A stretch of DNA of 64,000 bases from the NCBI RefSeq assembly GCF_019352175.1, contig NZ_JACBYI010000006.1, positions 62,001 to 126,000 on the forward strand, in the 5' to 3' direction. This stretch comes from Paenibacillus sp. S150. Its GTDB lineage: Bacteria > Bacillota > Bacilli > Paenibacillales > Paenibacillaceae. The notes beneath the pieces are model-generated. The model worked only from the letters and a program-made list of their open reading frames with translations, was not told the DNA's origin and did not search any database. Below, one piece after another: positions 35,861 to 45,210 of this stretch (position 1 is the stretch's first letter; every line of letters starts with the position of its first letter). A program made the position numbers and the translations under genes.

Positions 35861-37285
35861 ATGTCAACTGTAGGTGCAAAAGAGTTCTGGTTTGTCGTAG
35901 GTTCACAGCATCTGTACGGGGAAGAGGCACTGGCGGAAGTCAAAGCAAATGCACAAGTAATGACCGATGCCCTCAATAAAAGCGGCGTTCTGCCTTATCC
36001 GCTTGTACTGCAGGATCTGGCGGTTAGTGCAGACAAAATCACCAGCCTTATGAAGGAAGTCAACTATCGTGACGAGGTAGCCGGTGTCATTACCTGGATG
36101 CATACCTTCTCTCCCGCAAAAATGTGGATTCGCGGTACCAAATTGCTGCAGAAGCCGCTGCTCCACCTGGCTACACAGTACAATGAAAGCATTCCCTGGG
36201 CTACGATTGACATGGACTTCATGAACCTCAACCAGGCCGCCCATGGCGACCGAGAATATGGGTTTATCAATGCCCGTCTGAAGAAACAGAATAAAGTGGT
36301 TGTAGGCTACTGGGAGCGCGCGGAAGTGCAGAAGCAAATCGCCGAGTGGATGGATGTGGCGGTTGCGTATAACGAAAGCTTCAATATCAAGGTTGCCCGT
36401 TTCGGCGACAATATGCGTAATGTCGGCGTTACGGAAGGCGATAAGGTCGAGGCCCAGATCCAATTTGGCTGGACTGTTGACTACTTCGGAATCGGGGACC
36501 TCGTCGGGTACGTAAATGCTGTGAAGGAAGAGGAAATTGCCGATCTGTTTGCAGAATATTCCGGACTTTATGAATTCGATTATGGTACGTACAGCAAGGA
36601 AGCCTGGGAAGCCAGCGTAAAAGTGCAGGCAAGCTATGAAATTGCCATTAAACGCTTCCTGGACAATGGCGGCTACTCTGCCTTCACAACGAACTTCGAA
36701 GATCTCTATGGGATGAAGCAGCTTCCCGGCCTTGCCGTCCAACGTTTGATGGCGCAAGGATACGGCTTCGCCGGAGAAGGAGACTGGAAGACGGCAGCGC
36801 TGGACCGTCTGCTGAAAGTAATGAGCCATAACCAGTCCACCGGCTTTATGGAAGACTACACCTACGAATTGGCGGTTGGCCAGGAATCAATCCTTCAGTC
36901 CCATATGCTTGAAGTGGACCCGACGCTGGCAAGCAACAAGCCTAAGATCATTGTGTCTCCGCTGGGTATCGGCGATCGTGAAGACCCGGCCCGGCTGGTG
37001 TTTGACGGCAAGGCAGGAGACGGTGTTGTCGTTTCCATGGCTGACTTCGGCACACATTACAAACTGCTGATCAATGAGGTTACGGCATTTGAACCGACAG
37101 TTCCTGCTCCGAATCTTCCCGTGGCGCGTGTGCTGTGGAACGTGAAGCCGAACTTCCAGGATGGGGTTAAGGCGTGGATCGAGAACGGCGGCGGACACCA
37201 TACCGTAGTTTCCCTGAAGCTAACGACAGACCAAATTATTGCTTATGCCAAGCTGGTTAACCTGGAATACGTGGTTATCAAGTAA
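35861..37285 (+). CDS. araA: L-arabinose isomerase
   Basis: A 474-residue isomerase converting L-arabinose to L-ribulose with Mn2+. Family blocks: [17 protein letters not shown] at the start, [51 protein letters not shown], and [17 protein letters not shown] with HMLEVDP. Metal-binding Glu and His residues lie in these blocks. A good AAAGAGGA site precedes the ATG. It is last in the operon, and a terminator follows at 37310. No arabinose transporter is present in the window. Confidence 0.97.
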   Translation: MSTVGAKEFWFVVGSQHLYGEEALAEVKANAQVMTDALNKSGVLPYPLVLQDLAVSADKITSLMKEVNYRDEVAGVITWMHTFSPAKMWIRGTKLLQKPLLHLATQYNESIPWATIDMDFMNLNQAAHGDREYGFINARLKKQNKVVVGYWERAEVQKQIAEWMDVAVAYNESFNIKVARFGDNMRNVGVTEGDKVEAQIQFGWTVDYFGIGDLVGYVNAVKEEEIADLFAEYSGLYEFDYGTYSKEAWEASVKVQASYEIAIKRFLDNGGYSAFTTNFEDLYGMKQLPGLAVQRLMAQGYGFAGEGDWKTAALDRLLKVMSHNQSTGFMEDYTYELAVGQESILQSHMLEVDPTLASNKPKIIVSPLGIGDREDPARLVFDGKAGDGVVVSMADFGTHYKLLINEVTAFEPTVPAPNLPVARVLWNVKPNFQDGVKAWIENGGGHHTVVSLKLTTDQIIAYAKLVNLEYVVIK

Positions 37286-37309
37286 TTAGATTTCATAAGG
37301 CGCGGCTGT

Positions 37310-37346
37310 AACCGTATGGAGCGGATGGCTCTGTACGGTTTTTTTC
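37310..37346 (+). terminator. Intrinsic terminator of the arabinose operon
   Basis: AACCGTA (37310-37316) pairs with TACGGTT (37334-37340), followed by seven T. The remaining DNA up to 37634 shows no gene or repeat. Confidence 0.8.
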
Positions 37347-37634
37347 TGTCCGGATGCGGCATCCTCTGAAGCTGAAACCCGAACGTATCGTTCAGATGGA
37401 GCAGGCCCCACGCCAGAACGGCGGCCAGAAAACCATTGTACAGCCCCTGGCTGGCAGCCAGCGATTTCGTATCCTGCGCAAGCTATACCCGTATTCGGAA
37501 TTTTTGTCAATTTTCGGGTGATTCCCTGCCCAATAAAAAAATGCAGCAATATTATAAGGCCAGCCTGCAGGGCAACCCGTTATAATGATAGAAGCCGGAT
37601 AATTCCACCAGGAACCCTGTGAGGAGGCAAGGTA

Positions 37635-38150
37635 TTGTACATAAGAACACTGACATCCGCCGATGCGGAGAGTTACCGTGAGCTTCGGCTGCAGTCGCTG
37701 CGGCGGAATCCGGAAGCTTTTCTCAGCTCCTATGAATCGGAAGCCAAAATTTCCATCGTCACCACCCGGATCAGGCTGGAGCCAACGGATAATAATTTTA
37801 CCCTGGGAGCTCTGGATGCGGAGGAAAAGCTGGTGGGCATTGTAACTTTTTTCCGTGAGAGCAGGCCCAAAATCCGTCATAAAGCCCATGTATATTCCGT
37901 CTATATTGATCCAAACGCCCGCAGGCAGGGAGTGGGGCGGCTCCTGATGCTGGAGCTGATTGCCCGTGCCAAGGCGACAGAGGGTCTGGAAATCCTTAAT
38001 CTGACCTTAACCTCCCCCAATCTGCCCGCCAAACGGCTGTACGAATCGCTGGGATTTGTCTGCTACGGAACAGAGCCGAAGGCAATGAAGCTCGGGGAGA
38101 AATATCTGGACGAGGAGCTGATGTCTTTGGAGCTGATGTCATTGGAGTAG
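37635..38150 (+). CDS. GNAT-family N-acetyltransferase
   Basis: A 171-residue acetyl-CoA-dependent acyltransferase. The acetyl-CoA pocket motif is VYIDPNARRQGVGRLLMLELIARAK (Q-x-x-G-x-G/A form), followed by LNLTLTSPNLPAKRLYESLGF. The N-terminus MYIRTLTSADAESYRELRLQ is usual for RimI-like GNATs. TTG start with GAGGAGG upstream. The last 12 residues contain a 15-bp duplication (ELMSL twice), a harmless tail expansion. The substrate is unknown. Confidence 0.85.
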   Translation: MYIRTLTSADAESYRELRLQSLRRNPEAFLSSYESEAKISIVTTRIRLEPTDNNFTLGALDAEEKLVGIVTFFRESRPKIRHKAHVYSVYIDPNARRQGVGRLLMLELIARAKATEGLEILNLTLTSPNLPAKRLYESLGFVCYGTEPKAMKLGEKYLDEELMSLELMSLE

Positions 38151-38238
38151 GAGAGGGAAGGGGAATACAGGAATAAATATAGCTGCCGGAAGCATAAGCT
38201 GGGTCTAGAAGTCCTGTCCGCAAAAGGGGTTGAAAGAC

Positions 38239-38970
38239 TTGGCAACTGCGCTTCTTGGCAGCTTTTTATCGGCTATGGCCACTGTGCTTGGAGTGGTTCC
38301 GATCCTGTTTGTCCGAAGATTGTCCGAGCTGTGGAAGGATGTCCTGGTTGCCTTCACTGCCGGAATTATGGTATCTGCTTCTACCTTTGGCTTAATGCCG
38401 CAGGCCATCAAGGAGTCGGGAATCCTCGCCTTAACCCTGGGGCTGATTACCGGTGTGCTGCTGCTCGATCTGATTGAGAACAATATTCCGCATATCGATG
38501 TAGAGAATAAGCCCGGCTATACCAATATGGATTCCAAAGCGCTGCTCGTGCTGATCGCGCTGTTCATTCACAATATTCCCGAAGGTCTCAGTACGGGATT
38601 CAGCTATGCCAGCGAGCAGCCCAGCCTGGGTCCTATGGTGGCGGTTGCTATCGGGGCGCAGAATATGCCGGAGGGGCTGATCCTGGCCGTCTTTCTGATG
38701 AATTCCCGCGCTACCCGGCGAAAAGCGCTGGGCATGGCCGCCTTAACCGGCCTTATGGAGATGGTGTCGGCGGTCATTGGCTATTTTACAGCCAGCTATG
38801 TGCAGAATGCGGTAGGCTACGGGCTGGCTTTTGCCGCAGGAGCGATGCTCTTCATCGTCTATAAGGAGCTGATTCCTGAGAGCCACGGACACGGGTTTGA
38901 GCGCCCTTCCACCTATTCCTTTATCTTCGGCCTGCTGGCGATGGTGTATATTACACAGGTCTTTGGGTGA
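38239..38970 (+). CDS. ZIP-family divalent metal transporter
   Basis: A 243-residue membrane protein with eight predicted helices. The ZIP metal pathway is visible as LFIHNIPEGLSTG in helix 4 and IGAQNMPEGLILA in helix 5 (H-N-x-P-E-G and Q-N-x-P-E-G). Eukaryote-like His-rich loops are absent, which resembles bacterial ZupT. It imports Zn2+ or other divalent cations. TTG at 38239 was chosen because AAAGGGG lies nine bases upstream; the TTG at 38230 lies too close to it. It is convergent with the aldo-keto reductase gene. Confidence 0.88.
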   Translation: MATALLGSFLSAMATVLGVVPILFVRRLSELWKDVLVAFTAGIMVSASTFGLMPQAIKESGILALTLGLITGVLLLDLIENNIPHIDVENKPGYTNMDSKALLVLIALFIHNIPEGLSTGFSYASEQPSLGPMVAVAIGAQNMPEGLILAVFLMNSRATRRKALGMAALTGLMEMVSAVIGYFTASYVQNAVGYGLAFAAGAMLFIVYKELIPESHGHGFERPSTYSFIFGLLAMVYITQVFG

Positions 38971-38999
38971 CGGCGGGCAAATGTCTTCTTATACGGGGG

Positions 39000-39989
39000 T
39001 TATCCCCGCAAAATATTCTCGATTTGCTCCAGCTCCTCCGCGCTGAGCTCAGGTGCGTTCAAGGAGGCTACGGCATCCTCGATCTGGCTGACCTTGCTCG
39101 CACCGATCAGTGCCGAAGTGACTTTGCCGCCGCGGAGCACCCACGACAGGGCCAGCTGCGACATTTTCTGCCCGCGTGCGGCTGCGAGCCCGTTCAGCTT
39201 GCTTACCTTGCCGATGACCTCTGCGGTAATTTCCTTCTCGGAGAGGAATAAGCTTGGTCCGGCTGCGCGGGAATCCGGTGTAATTCCTTTGAGGTAGCGG
39301 TCGGTCAGGATGCCTTTTTGCAGCGGCGAGAAGGCGATGGTGCCGATGCCTTCCTCGGCGAGCACATCCTGCAGCCCATCCTCAATCCAGCGCGACATCA
39401 TGGAATAATTCGGCTGATGGATCAGGCAGGGGGTGCCGAGACGGCGGAGAATCCGGGCGGCCTCGCGCGCTTCCTCAGCTTTGTAGTTGGAGATGCCGAC
39501 GTACAGCGCCTTGCCTTGGCGCACCAGCAGATCCAGTGCCCCCATCGTTTCTTCCAGCGGCGTGTTCGGGTCCGGACGGTGGTGGTAGTAAATATCCACA
39601 TAATCCAGCCCCATCCGTTTCAGGCTCTGGTCCAGGCTGGAGACGAGATTTTTCTTCGAGCCCCATTCTCCATATGGGCCTGGCCACATGTAATAGCCGG
39701 CTTTGCTGGAGATGATCAGCTCGTCGCGGTAAGCGGCGAAATCCTTGCGCAGAATCTGCCCGAAGCTCTCCTCGGCGGAGCCGGCAGGCGGGCCATAGTT
39801 GTTGGCAAGATCGAAGTGGGTAATCCCCAGATCGAAGGCTCTTCTGATCATGGCGCGGCCGTTCTCGAACACATCATTGCCGCCAAAGTTATGCCACAGT
39901 CCCAGCGAAATCGCCGGCAGGAGCAGGCCGCTGCGGCCGGTACGGTTGTATTTCATCTGGTCATAACGTTCAGGACTTGCGATATACAT
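39000..39989 (-). CDS. Aldo/keto reductase, YghZ-like
   Basis: A 329-residue NADPH-dependent oxidoreductase. The catalytic tetrad is visible: Asp and Tyr in FDLANNYGPPAGSAEE, Lys in IISSKAGYYMWPGPYGEWGSKKNL, and His in DIYYHHRPDPNTPLEE. The long WPGPYGEWGS loop is characteristic of the YghZ (L-glyceraldehyde-3-phosphate reductase) branch. The ATG at 39989 has AAGGAGG eight bases upstream; an upstream extension without family similarity was removed. The natural substrate may be methylglyoxal-type aldehydes. Confidence 0.88.
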   Translation of the reverse strand: MYIASPERYDQMKYNRTGRSGLLLPAISLGLWHNFGGNDVFENGRAMIRRAFDLGITHFDLANNYGPPAGSAEESFGQILRKDFAAYRDELIISSKAGYYMWPGPYGEWGSKKNLVSSLDQSLKRMGLDYVDIYYHHRPDPNTPLEETMGALDLLVRQGKALYVGISNYKAEEAREAARILRRLGTPCLIHQPNYSMMSRWIEDGLQDVLAEEGIGTIAFSPLQKGILTDRYLKGITPDSRAAGPSLFLSEKEITAEVIGKVSKLNGLAAARGQKMSQLALSWVLRGGKVTSALIGASKVSQIEDAVASLNAPELSAEELEQIENILRG

Positions 39990-40129
39990 TTGATTATTCC
40001 TCCTTAAAGTCATGTTAACATGGACTTCCCGGCCCTGCTTCGCGAAGCTTGCTCCGGAAGCAGAGTCTGAAGTATCTTTAACAATTCTAAGCAATTTACA
40101 CAGATCTTAAGCACTCAACGTGCAATCAG

Positions 40130-40160
40130 CCTTACGTAAGCGGTTGCTTCTTACGCAAGG
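40130..40160. repeat. Inverted repeat between the AraC-type regulator and the reductase gene
   Basis: CCTTACGTAAG (40130-40140) and CTTACGCAAGG (40150-40160) are complementary at 10 of 11 positions. No T-run follows. It could be an operator for the aldo/keto reductase gene 140 bp downstream, or a weak terminator for the regulator gene. Confidence 0.35.
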
Positions 40161-40219
40161 GCTACGCTCTTAATTGTAGCGGAAGCATCGAGCCAAGCGT
40201 ATGTCAGCATGGAAGAAGT

Positions 40220-41068
40220 TTATAGAACAATGTCATTATCGGCATGGCGGATGCGGTATTCCTTGGGGGAGCAGCCCTTGACCTTCTTGAACATCCGCGA
40301 GAACAGCAGCGGGTCCTGATAGCCGACGGAACGGGAAATTTCACCGATGGTGCAGGCACTCTCCGTCAGCAGCTCGCAAGCTTTGGCCATGCGGAAATTA
40401 AGCAGGTACTGCTGCGGCGGCAGGCCAACGGTCTTTTTGAACAAGGCGGATAAATATTTGCGGTCCAGCTTCAGGGAGGAAGACATGCTCTCCACGGTCA
40501 CATTCTCACAGTAATGGGCATGCAGATAGTGCAGGCACTGCTCGACGTAAATGCTCTTTTGACGGGGAAGAGGGATAAGGTCTGCAGGAGCAGGAACTGT
40601 GCTGAGCAGCAGCCCGAAGAACTCATACAGGATCGCCTTGAGCGGGAGATCGAGACTGTCTGTGCGGCCGGAGGCAGCGGTAAGCCGGTCATACAGCGCG
40701 GGCATCAGGGAATCATCCATCGGGAATACGGGGTGTCCGGGCGAGAGCGAGGTCCTGGACAGCAGACGGGCAATTTCCTCCCCTGTAAAAGCAATCCAGG
40801 AATACGTCCAGGGATGAGCCATGTCTGCGGCATAATGAGTAACTATATGAGGATAGGTCAGGAAAGCCTGTCCAGGCTGCAGGATGTGGGTTTCTTGCCC
40901 GACAGAGACATAGCCGGTTCCTTCGTGAATGAAATGGATTTTGTACAGGTCGCGCACACCGGGGCCGACGCTGTGTCCGGGAGCGCACTCTTCACGTCCC
41001 CAATAATGAAGATGCAGATCGGGATTGCCCCGGAAAGGGCGCTCTGAATTGTATTTGAATATGGCCAT
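40220..41068 (-). CDS. AraC-family transcriptional regulator
   Basis: A 282-residue regulator with an N-terminal cupin-like sensor domain (LYKIHFIHEGTGYVSVGQETH, LQPGQAFLTYPHIVTHY) and a C-terminal double helix-turn-helix (VTVESMSSSLKLDRKYLSALFKK, then TIGEISRSVGYQDPLLFSRMFKKVKG, and the closing SPKEYR). The sensor type is common in regulators of sugar utilisation. No sugar operon is adjacent, so the target is unknown. The aldo/keto reductase lies 230 bp downstream on the same strand. Confidence 0.9.
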   Translation of the reverse strand: MAIFKYNSERPFRGNPDLHLHYWGREECAPGHSVGPGVRDLYKIHFIHEGTGYVSVGQETHILQPGQAFLTYPHIVTHYAADMAHPWTYSWIAFTGEEIARLLSRTSLSPGHPVFPMDDSLMPALYDRLTAASGRTDSLDLPLKAILYEFFGLLLSTVPAPADLIPLPRQKSIYVEQCLHYLHAHYCENVTVESMSSSLKLDRKYLSALFKKTVGLPPQQYLLNFRMAKACELLTESACTIGEISRSVGYQDPLLFSRMFKKVKGCSPKEYRIRHADNDIVL

Positions 41069-41306
41069 GCTTCAGCCTCTTTTCGGGTTGGAATTGCTCC
41101 ATTGCAAGGATGCACCTGCAATCCATTATACAATAGATTGTCCAAGGCTGATCAACCGCAAAAAGTCCCAGGCCCCAGACTGAGGGCGGGACTTACAGGG
41201 TTGTCCGAGAGGGGGAGGAGGTACGGGGGGCCGTGGCGCAGGCTCAATCCCCTCCTCCGAGGTGCCGTGTTGGCGGGAGGGGCGGTTATAATAGGGGCGC
41301 TGATAG

Positions 41307-41493
41307 TTAAGTGGAATTAGTAAAACTAATTGGCGTAATTCCAAGCGAAAACTGAATGTAGTGGGATATTGTACACCTAAACTGCGTGTATTCACCACAA
41401 CTGGAGCAAATCGGTCACATTAGTTTTACTTTTTCCCGCTAGAGAATGTATCGGGACGAGAAGGTTCTGATTAGTTTTACTTTTTCCACTTAA
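41307..41493. repeat. Four-core phased repeat B, locus 6
   Basis: Cores start at 41307, 41358, 41420 and 41471: spacings 51, 62 and 51 bp, two reverse and two forward. The first core contains GGAATTAGT, as in locus 4; the third and fourth have ACTTTTTCC. Sequence between cores is not shared with loci 1-3. The region 41069-41589 otherwise shows no gene. Confidence 0.85.
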
Positions 41494-41589
41494 GTCCGCC
41501 AGTACGTCGCAGCTCTGCTGTGACTATAAATCTGATACATCCAGGCCGATGGCCGCTTTTGCTTAAGCTTACCTTTTTGAGGCTTCCTC

Positions 41590-41901
41590 CTAGGCTTCCA
41601 TTTTGAGCATGACCAGTTCTTCGACCGGCTCGCCGTTCACGAGATGCTCCTCCACAATGCGCTCCACATCGTCCGTGGTTACATTGTAGTACCAGATGCC
41701 GTCGGGATAGACAATTACAAAAGGTCCGTTGCCGCACAGGCCAAGACAGCTGGTTTTGTTGATCTTGACCGTTTTATTGATGCCCTTCTCTACGAGCTGT
41801 TCTTTGAATTCCTGCATTACATCTTCCACATCCTGATTATTGCAATGCTCGCTGCAGCAGAAGAGCAGGTGCTTCTTCAGCACCTTCAGTCGCATATTCA
41901 T
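41590..41901 (-). CDS. Thioredoxin-like [2Fe-2S] ferredoxin
   Basis: A 103-residue protein of the thin ferredoxin type. Cysteines at 15/16, 20, 52 and 56 (FCCSEHC, then KTSCLGLCGNGPF) fit the two-cluster-ligand arrangement of the NuoE-like fold, and VIVYPDGIWYYNV is the typical following strand. It probably carries electrons in the cytosol; the partner is unknown. It stands alone between repeat B and a divergent stress gene. The ATG choice (first or third codon) is uncertain. Confidence 0.85.
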   Translation of the reverse strand: MNMRLKVLKKHLLFCCSEHCNNQDVEDVMQEFKEQLVEKGINKTVKINKTSCLGLCGNGPFVIVYPDGIWYYNVTTDDVERIVEEHLVNGEPVEELVMLKMEA

Positions 41902-42252
41902 ACATGGGCCTCCTTGATAATGTGAAAATAGCTTAGGTATCTTACGAGGAGTATAGTCTCTTTTGCATAATCTGTAATCGGGTAATGGTTAATGTTCCCA
42001 AAGGCTTAACAAATGCCGGAAAATCAGGATTTTCACGTTAGATTACCTAACCCGGACACAATAAATTTGATGAAAATGTGTCTGTTTTTGCCTCTCTCCA
42101 ATTATTTTCTGATTCTGAAATTGTTTTGAAGGTTCCAGCCCCAAATTTAAATGCGCCAGTTTAGCGCTTCGCCGTTTGGTTAAGTAAGGGTTGTAAGGAC
42201 ATTGACCAAATGTAATGAAAATCAAATAAAAGCTAATCAGGAGGGAATCGTT

Positions 42253-43158
42253 ATGAATAAGAAATTTGTAGGTGTATTCCATACGGAACATGAAGCTTCG
42301 CAGGCTATTGAGGAGTTGAAAACCCGCGGATTTCTGACAGAGGATATCTCGGTGATAGCGAGAAACAAACAGGATGCCCGGACAATTAATGATGAGACAG
42401 GCACCAAGGCACCAGAGGGAATAGCTTCAGGTGCGGCAACCGGGGGGGTGCTCGGCGGTGTGACCGGACTTCTGGCAGGCATTGGAGCACTGGCAATTCC
42501 GGGAATCGGACCGATTCTTGCGGCGGGGCCGATAGCGGCTGCACTGGCAGGAGCTGCGGTAGGTGCCGGAACCGGCGGACTTGTCGGCGGACTCATTGGA
42601 CTTGGCATACCGGAGGATGAGGCACAAAGCTATGACAACTATGTGGACGAAGGCCGTATTCTGGTCATGGTGGACGCCGACAGTTCACGGGCCGATGAAG
42701 TGTACAGCGTATTCCGCAGCCATAATTCTGCGAATGCGGACCGCTATATGGATGAGCGGATGACTGGCGGCCAGGGCGATGCAGCAACTGCCCGTGACTC
42801 GGTGAGGGATGCCGTGGATGCGGCATTTAACGGTACCGGGCTGGAAGGACGCGAGGATACGGGCCTGGATACTATGAATTCCGCACCGGCGTATGATCTT
42901 CCGGAGACCCATAGGCTGGAGGATGTGAACCGTCCGGGGATGACGGGAGATGTGTATTCCGGTTCGCCGGCAGGCATGGACAATGCACCGGAGAATACGG
43001 GAACCGCTGACTTTGCGGACAGAGACAGTGAGGCAGACCGCAGGCTGCGCCTGCATGAAGAGCAGCTGGATGTTTCCAAAAACAAAGTGCAGACTGGTGA
43101 AGTCAAGGTGGTTAATCACGAGAATGAAGTACCGAGAGACCACAGCCGGACCCGGTAA
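42253..43158 (+). CDS. General stress protein 17M / YflT-like domain protein with extended tail
   Basis: A 301-residue protein. The N-terminal FVGVFHTEHEASQAIEELKTRGF is the YflT/general-stress-17M fold. A long glycine/alanine zipper follows (about residues 60-120, GIASGAATGGVLGGVTGLLAG onward in sections), which could insert in or contact a membrane. After DEGRILVMVDADSSRADEVYSVFRSHN comes a ~150-residue acidic, disordered tail. AGGAGGGA precedes the ATG at 42253. The upstream 350 bp contain no gene; no clear sigmaB promoter was found. Confidence 0.75.
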   Translation: MNKKFVGVFHTEHEASQAIEELKTRGFLTEDISVIARNKQDARTINDETGTKAPEGIASGAATGGVLGGVTGLLAGIGALAIPGIGPILAAGPIAAALAGAAVGAGTGGLVGGLIGLGIPEDEAQSYDNYVDEGRILVMVDADSSRADEVYSVFRSHNSANADRYMDERMTGGQGDAATARDSVRDAVDAAFNGTGLEGREDTGLDTMNSAPAYDLPETHRLEDVNRPGMTGDVYSGSPAGMDNAPENTGTADFADRDSEADRRLRLHEEQLDVSKNKVQTGEVKVVNHENEVPRDHSRTR

Positions 43159-43205
43159 GGAAAATGAACCGGCACGTTTCGGCAGCGGCAATATTTATAA
43201 AAAAG

Positions 43206-43243
43206 AGGGTTTCCCCAAATCTTGCCGGACTTGGGGAAACCCT
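43206..43243. terminator. Bidirectional terminator between the stress gene and glpX
   Basis: AGGGTTTCCCCAA (43206-43218) pairs with TTGGGGAAACCCT (43231-43243), 13 bp perfect. It serves both convergent genes, and A-rich DNA precedes it for the minus strand. Confidence 0.85.
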
Positions 43244-43260
43244 TCTGTATGTTTGCAGGA

Positions 43261-44256
43261 TTAGATAAAGGCTGCATCCGCTCTGCTGGCGGCCGCCTGC
43301 GGAATCTCCTTGCCGGGCAGAAAATGAATGCTGCGGATGTACCGGATCGTACGGCTCTGCGCCCGCATAATCACCGAATGGGTCTCGGCGCGTTCCTTGC
43401 CGATGAAACGGACTCCGCTCAAGAATTCGCCGGAGGTTACGCCGGTCGCCGCGAAGATGACGTCGCCGGTGCCGACCATATCCTCCATCGAGAGCACATG
43501 CTTCGGATTGTCGATTCCCATGAGCAGGCAGCGCTGCAGCTCGAAGGGACCCTCCGGCAGCAGCTTGCCCTGCAGCTCGCCGCCGAGGCATTTCAGCGCG
43601 GCGGCGGCCAGCACGCCCTCCGGTGCGCCGCCGGAGCCCATGTACAGATCGACATCGCTGTCCGGCAGCGCCGCCGCGATGGCACCGGCCACATCACCGT
43701 GGCCGATCAGCTTGACGCGCACGCCGAGCCTGCGCAGCGTGGCGATCAGCTTCCCGTGCCGCTTGCGGTCCAGGGCCATCACCGTCAGTTCGGAGAGGGC
43801 TTTGCCGGTAATCAGGCTGGCCTTGCGCAGCGTGACCTCAGCCGGATCTTCGAGGCTCAGCCTGCCGGCCAGCTCAGGGCCGCAAGCAAGCTTCTCCATA
43901 TATATGTCGGGCGCATGCAGCAGGCTGCCCCGGTCGGCAATGGCGATAACCGATTGGGCATTGTGCAGCCCGCAGGCCACCACCTCGGTGCCTTCCAGCG
44001 GATCAACGGCCACATCGACCGAAGGGCCGTTCCGGTTCCCGACCCGTTCCCCGATATAGAGCATCGGCGCTTCATCCATCTCACCTTCGCCAATGACCAC
44101 AGTCCCGTCAATGGAGACGGAATCAAACATGGAACGGATGGCGGTCGTGGCCGCATCATCCGCAGCATTTTTATCGCCCCGGCCAATCCAGCGGGCCGAG
44201 GATAAAGCGCCCAGTTCAGTTACCCGTACAATCTCCAGTGCCAATTCGCGTTCCAT
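43261..44256 (-). CDS. glpX: Class II fructose-1,6-bisphosphatase GlpX
   Basis: A 331-residue FBPase II that hydrolyses fructose-1,6-bisphosphate in gluconeogenesis. Metal and phosphate motifs: RWIGRGDKNAADDAA, SIDGTVVIGEGEMDEAPMLYIGE (in sections), VAVDPLEGTEVVA and YMGSGGAPEGVLAAAA. GGAGGG precedes the ATG. It lies downstream of ccpN and the PPDK regulatory protein on the same strand, consistent with a gluconeogenic regulatory neighbourhood. It is followed by a strong terminator. Confidence 0.95.
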   Translation of the reverse strand: MERELALEIVRVTELGALSSARWIGRGDKNAADDAATTAIRSMFDSVSIDGTVVIGEGEMDEAPMLYIGERVGNRNGPSVDVAVDPLEGTEVVACGLHNAQSVIAIADRGSLLHAPDIYMEKLACGPELAGRLSLEDPAEVTLRKASLITGKALSELTVMALDRKRHGKLIATLRRLGVRVKLIGHGDVAGAIAAALPDSDVDLYMGSGGAPEGVLAAAALKCLGGELQGKLLPEGPFELQRCLLMGIDNPKHVLSMEDMVGTGDVIFAATGVTSGEFLSGVRFIGKERAETHSVIMRAQSRTIRYIRSIHFLPGKEIPQAAASRADAAFI

Positions 44257-44378
44257 ATGATTTCCCTCCAGTATAATGTTTGTATAATTTCAGTCCTGCG
44301 CTATATAGATTGAACCTTGTCTGGGGATTTCCACCGCGGACAGCGGGTGCAATCAAGAAATATCTATATAGTTGATTC

Positions 44379-45191
44379 TTAGGGGGAGTCGGAAATGTGC
44401 CCCATAATAATACCTGCGGTTTCTTCAATCGCCCTGTCCGTAATATCAATCACCGGGCAGCCCAGCTTGGTGAACAGCACGGCGGCATATTCCATTTCTT
44501 CCGTGATGCGCTCCAGGCTGGCATATTGCGAGCCTGCAGGAAGGCCGAGCTGCTTGAGGCGCTCGGAGCGGATCTTCAGCATGTATTCGGGCTTCATCGT
44601 AAGACCGATAAGCCGGTTCGGCGGCAGGCTCATCAGCTGCTGCGGCGGGCCGATCTCCGGGACGATCGGATAATTCACGACCTTTTTGCCCCGGTGGGCG
44701 AGGAAGATGCTGAGCGGGGTCTTGGAGGTGCGGGACATGCCCAGCAGCACAATATCCGCCTTCAGCATCGCGCCAAGATCGCGTCCGTCGTCACAGGCGA
44801 CGGTGAATTCAATTGCCTCAATCCGCCTGAAGTAGTCCTCATCGAGCTGGTGCAGCAGCCCGGGCCTGGCCTGGGGTGCATCGTCGAAGGTGTCGATGAA
44901 GGCCTGCATCATCGGCCCCATGATATCCACAATCCGCAGATCGAGGCGGACCGCTTCCTCGCGGATCATCTCCCGCAGCTCCGGCTGGACCAGAGTGTAG
45001 GCGACAAAGCCCTGAAGCTGGGCCGCTTCCTCCATCAGCTTCCGCAGTTCGTCTTCATGCCTTACATTGCCGTATCTTCTGATCGTGACACGCTGATTCT
45101 GGAATTGGTGGATAACAGCCTGCACGACAGCCTCCGCTGTATCCCCTATCGAATCTGAGCATATCGTAATGAAATGTGAGGATGGCTCCAT
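44379..45191 (-). CDS. Pyruvate, phosphate dikinase regulatory protein (kinase/pyrophosphorylase)
   Basis: A 270-residue DUF299 protein, YqfL-like. It phosphorylates PPDK or PEP synthase with ADP and dephosphorylates it with phosphate. The nucleotide loop is GMSRTSKTPLSIFLAHRG. ITICSDSIGDTAEAVVQAVIHQF opens the protein and YPIVPEIGPPQQL is conserved. It lies 19 bp downstream of ccpN, the same pair as in B. subtilis. No ppdK is in the window. In the 120 bp to glpX there are TATATAGAT/ATCTATATA arms and a CTTGTCTGGGGATTTCCACC segment related to repeat D. Confidence 0.93.
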   Translation of the reverse strand: MEPSSHFITICSDSIGDTAEAVVQAVIHQFQNQRVTIRRYGNVRHEDELRKLMEEAAQLQGFVAYTLVQPELREMIREEAVRLDLRIVDIMGPMMQAFIDTFDDAPQARPGLLHQLDEDYFRRIEAIEFTVACDDGRDLGAMLKADIVLLGMSRTSKTPLSIFLAHRGKKVVNYPIVPEIGPPQQLMSLPPNRLIGLTMKPEYMLKIRSERLKQLGLPAGSQYASLERITEEMEYAAVLFTKLGCPVIDITDRAIEETAGIIMGHISDSP

Positions 45192-45210
45192 GCGCGTTCG
45201 ATTCCTCCCG

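Noticed and set aside
41102..41320. 72-codon ORF between the AraC regulator and repeat B
   Set aside because: It has no ribosome site, a biased Gly/Arg composition, and overlaps a repeat-rich intergenic segment.
44287..44370. Third full copy of structured repeat D between the PPDK regulator and glpX genes
   Set aside because: Only CTTGTCT-GGGGATTTCCACC and short TATATAG arms are shared; the right-hand half does not align well enough to call it a copy.
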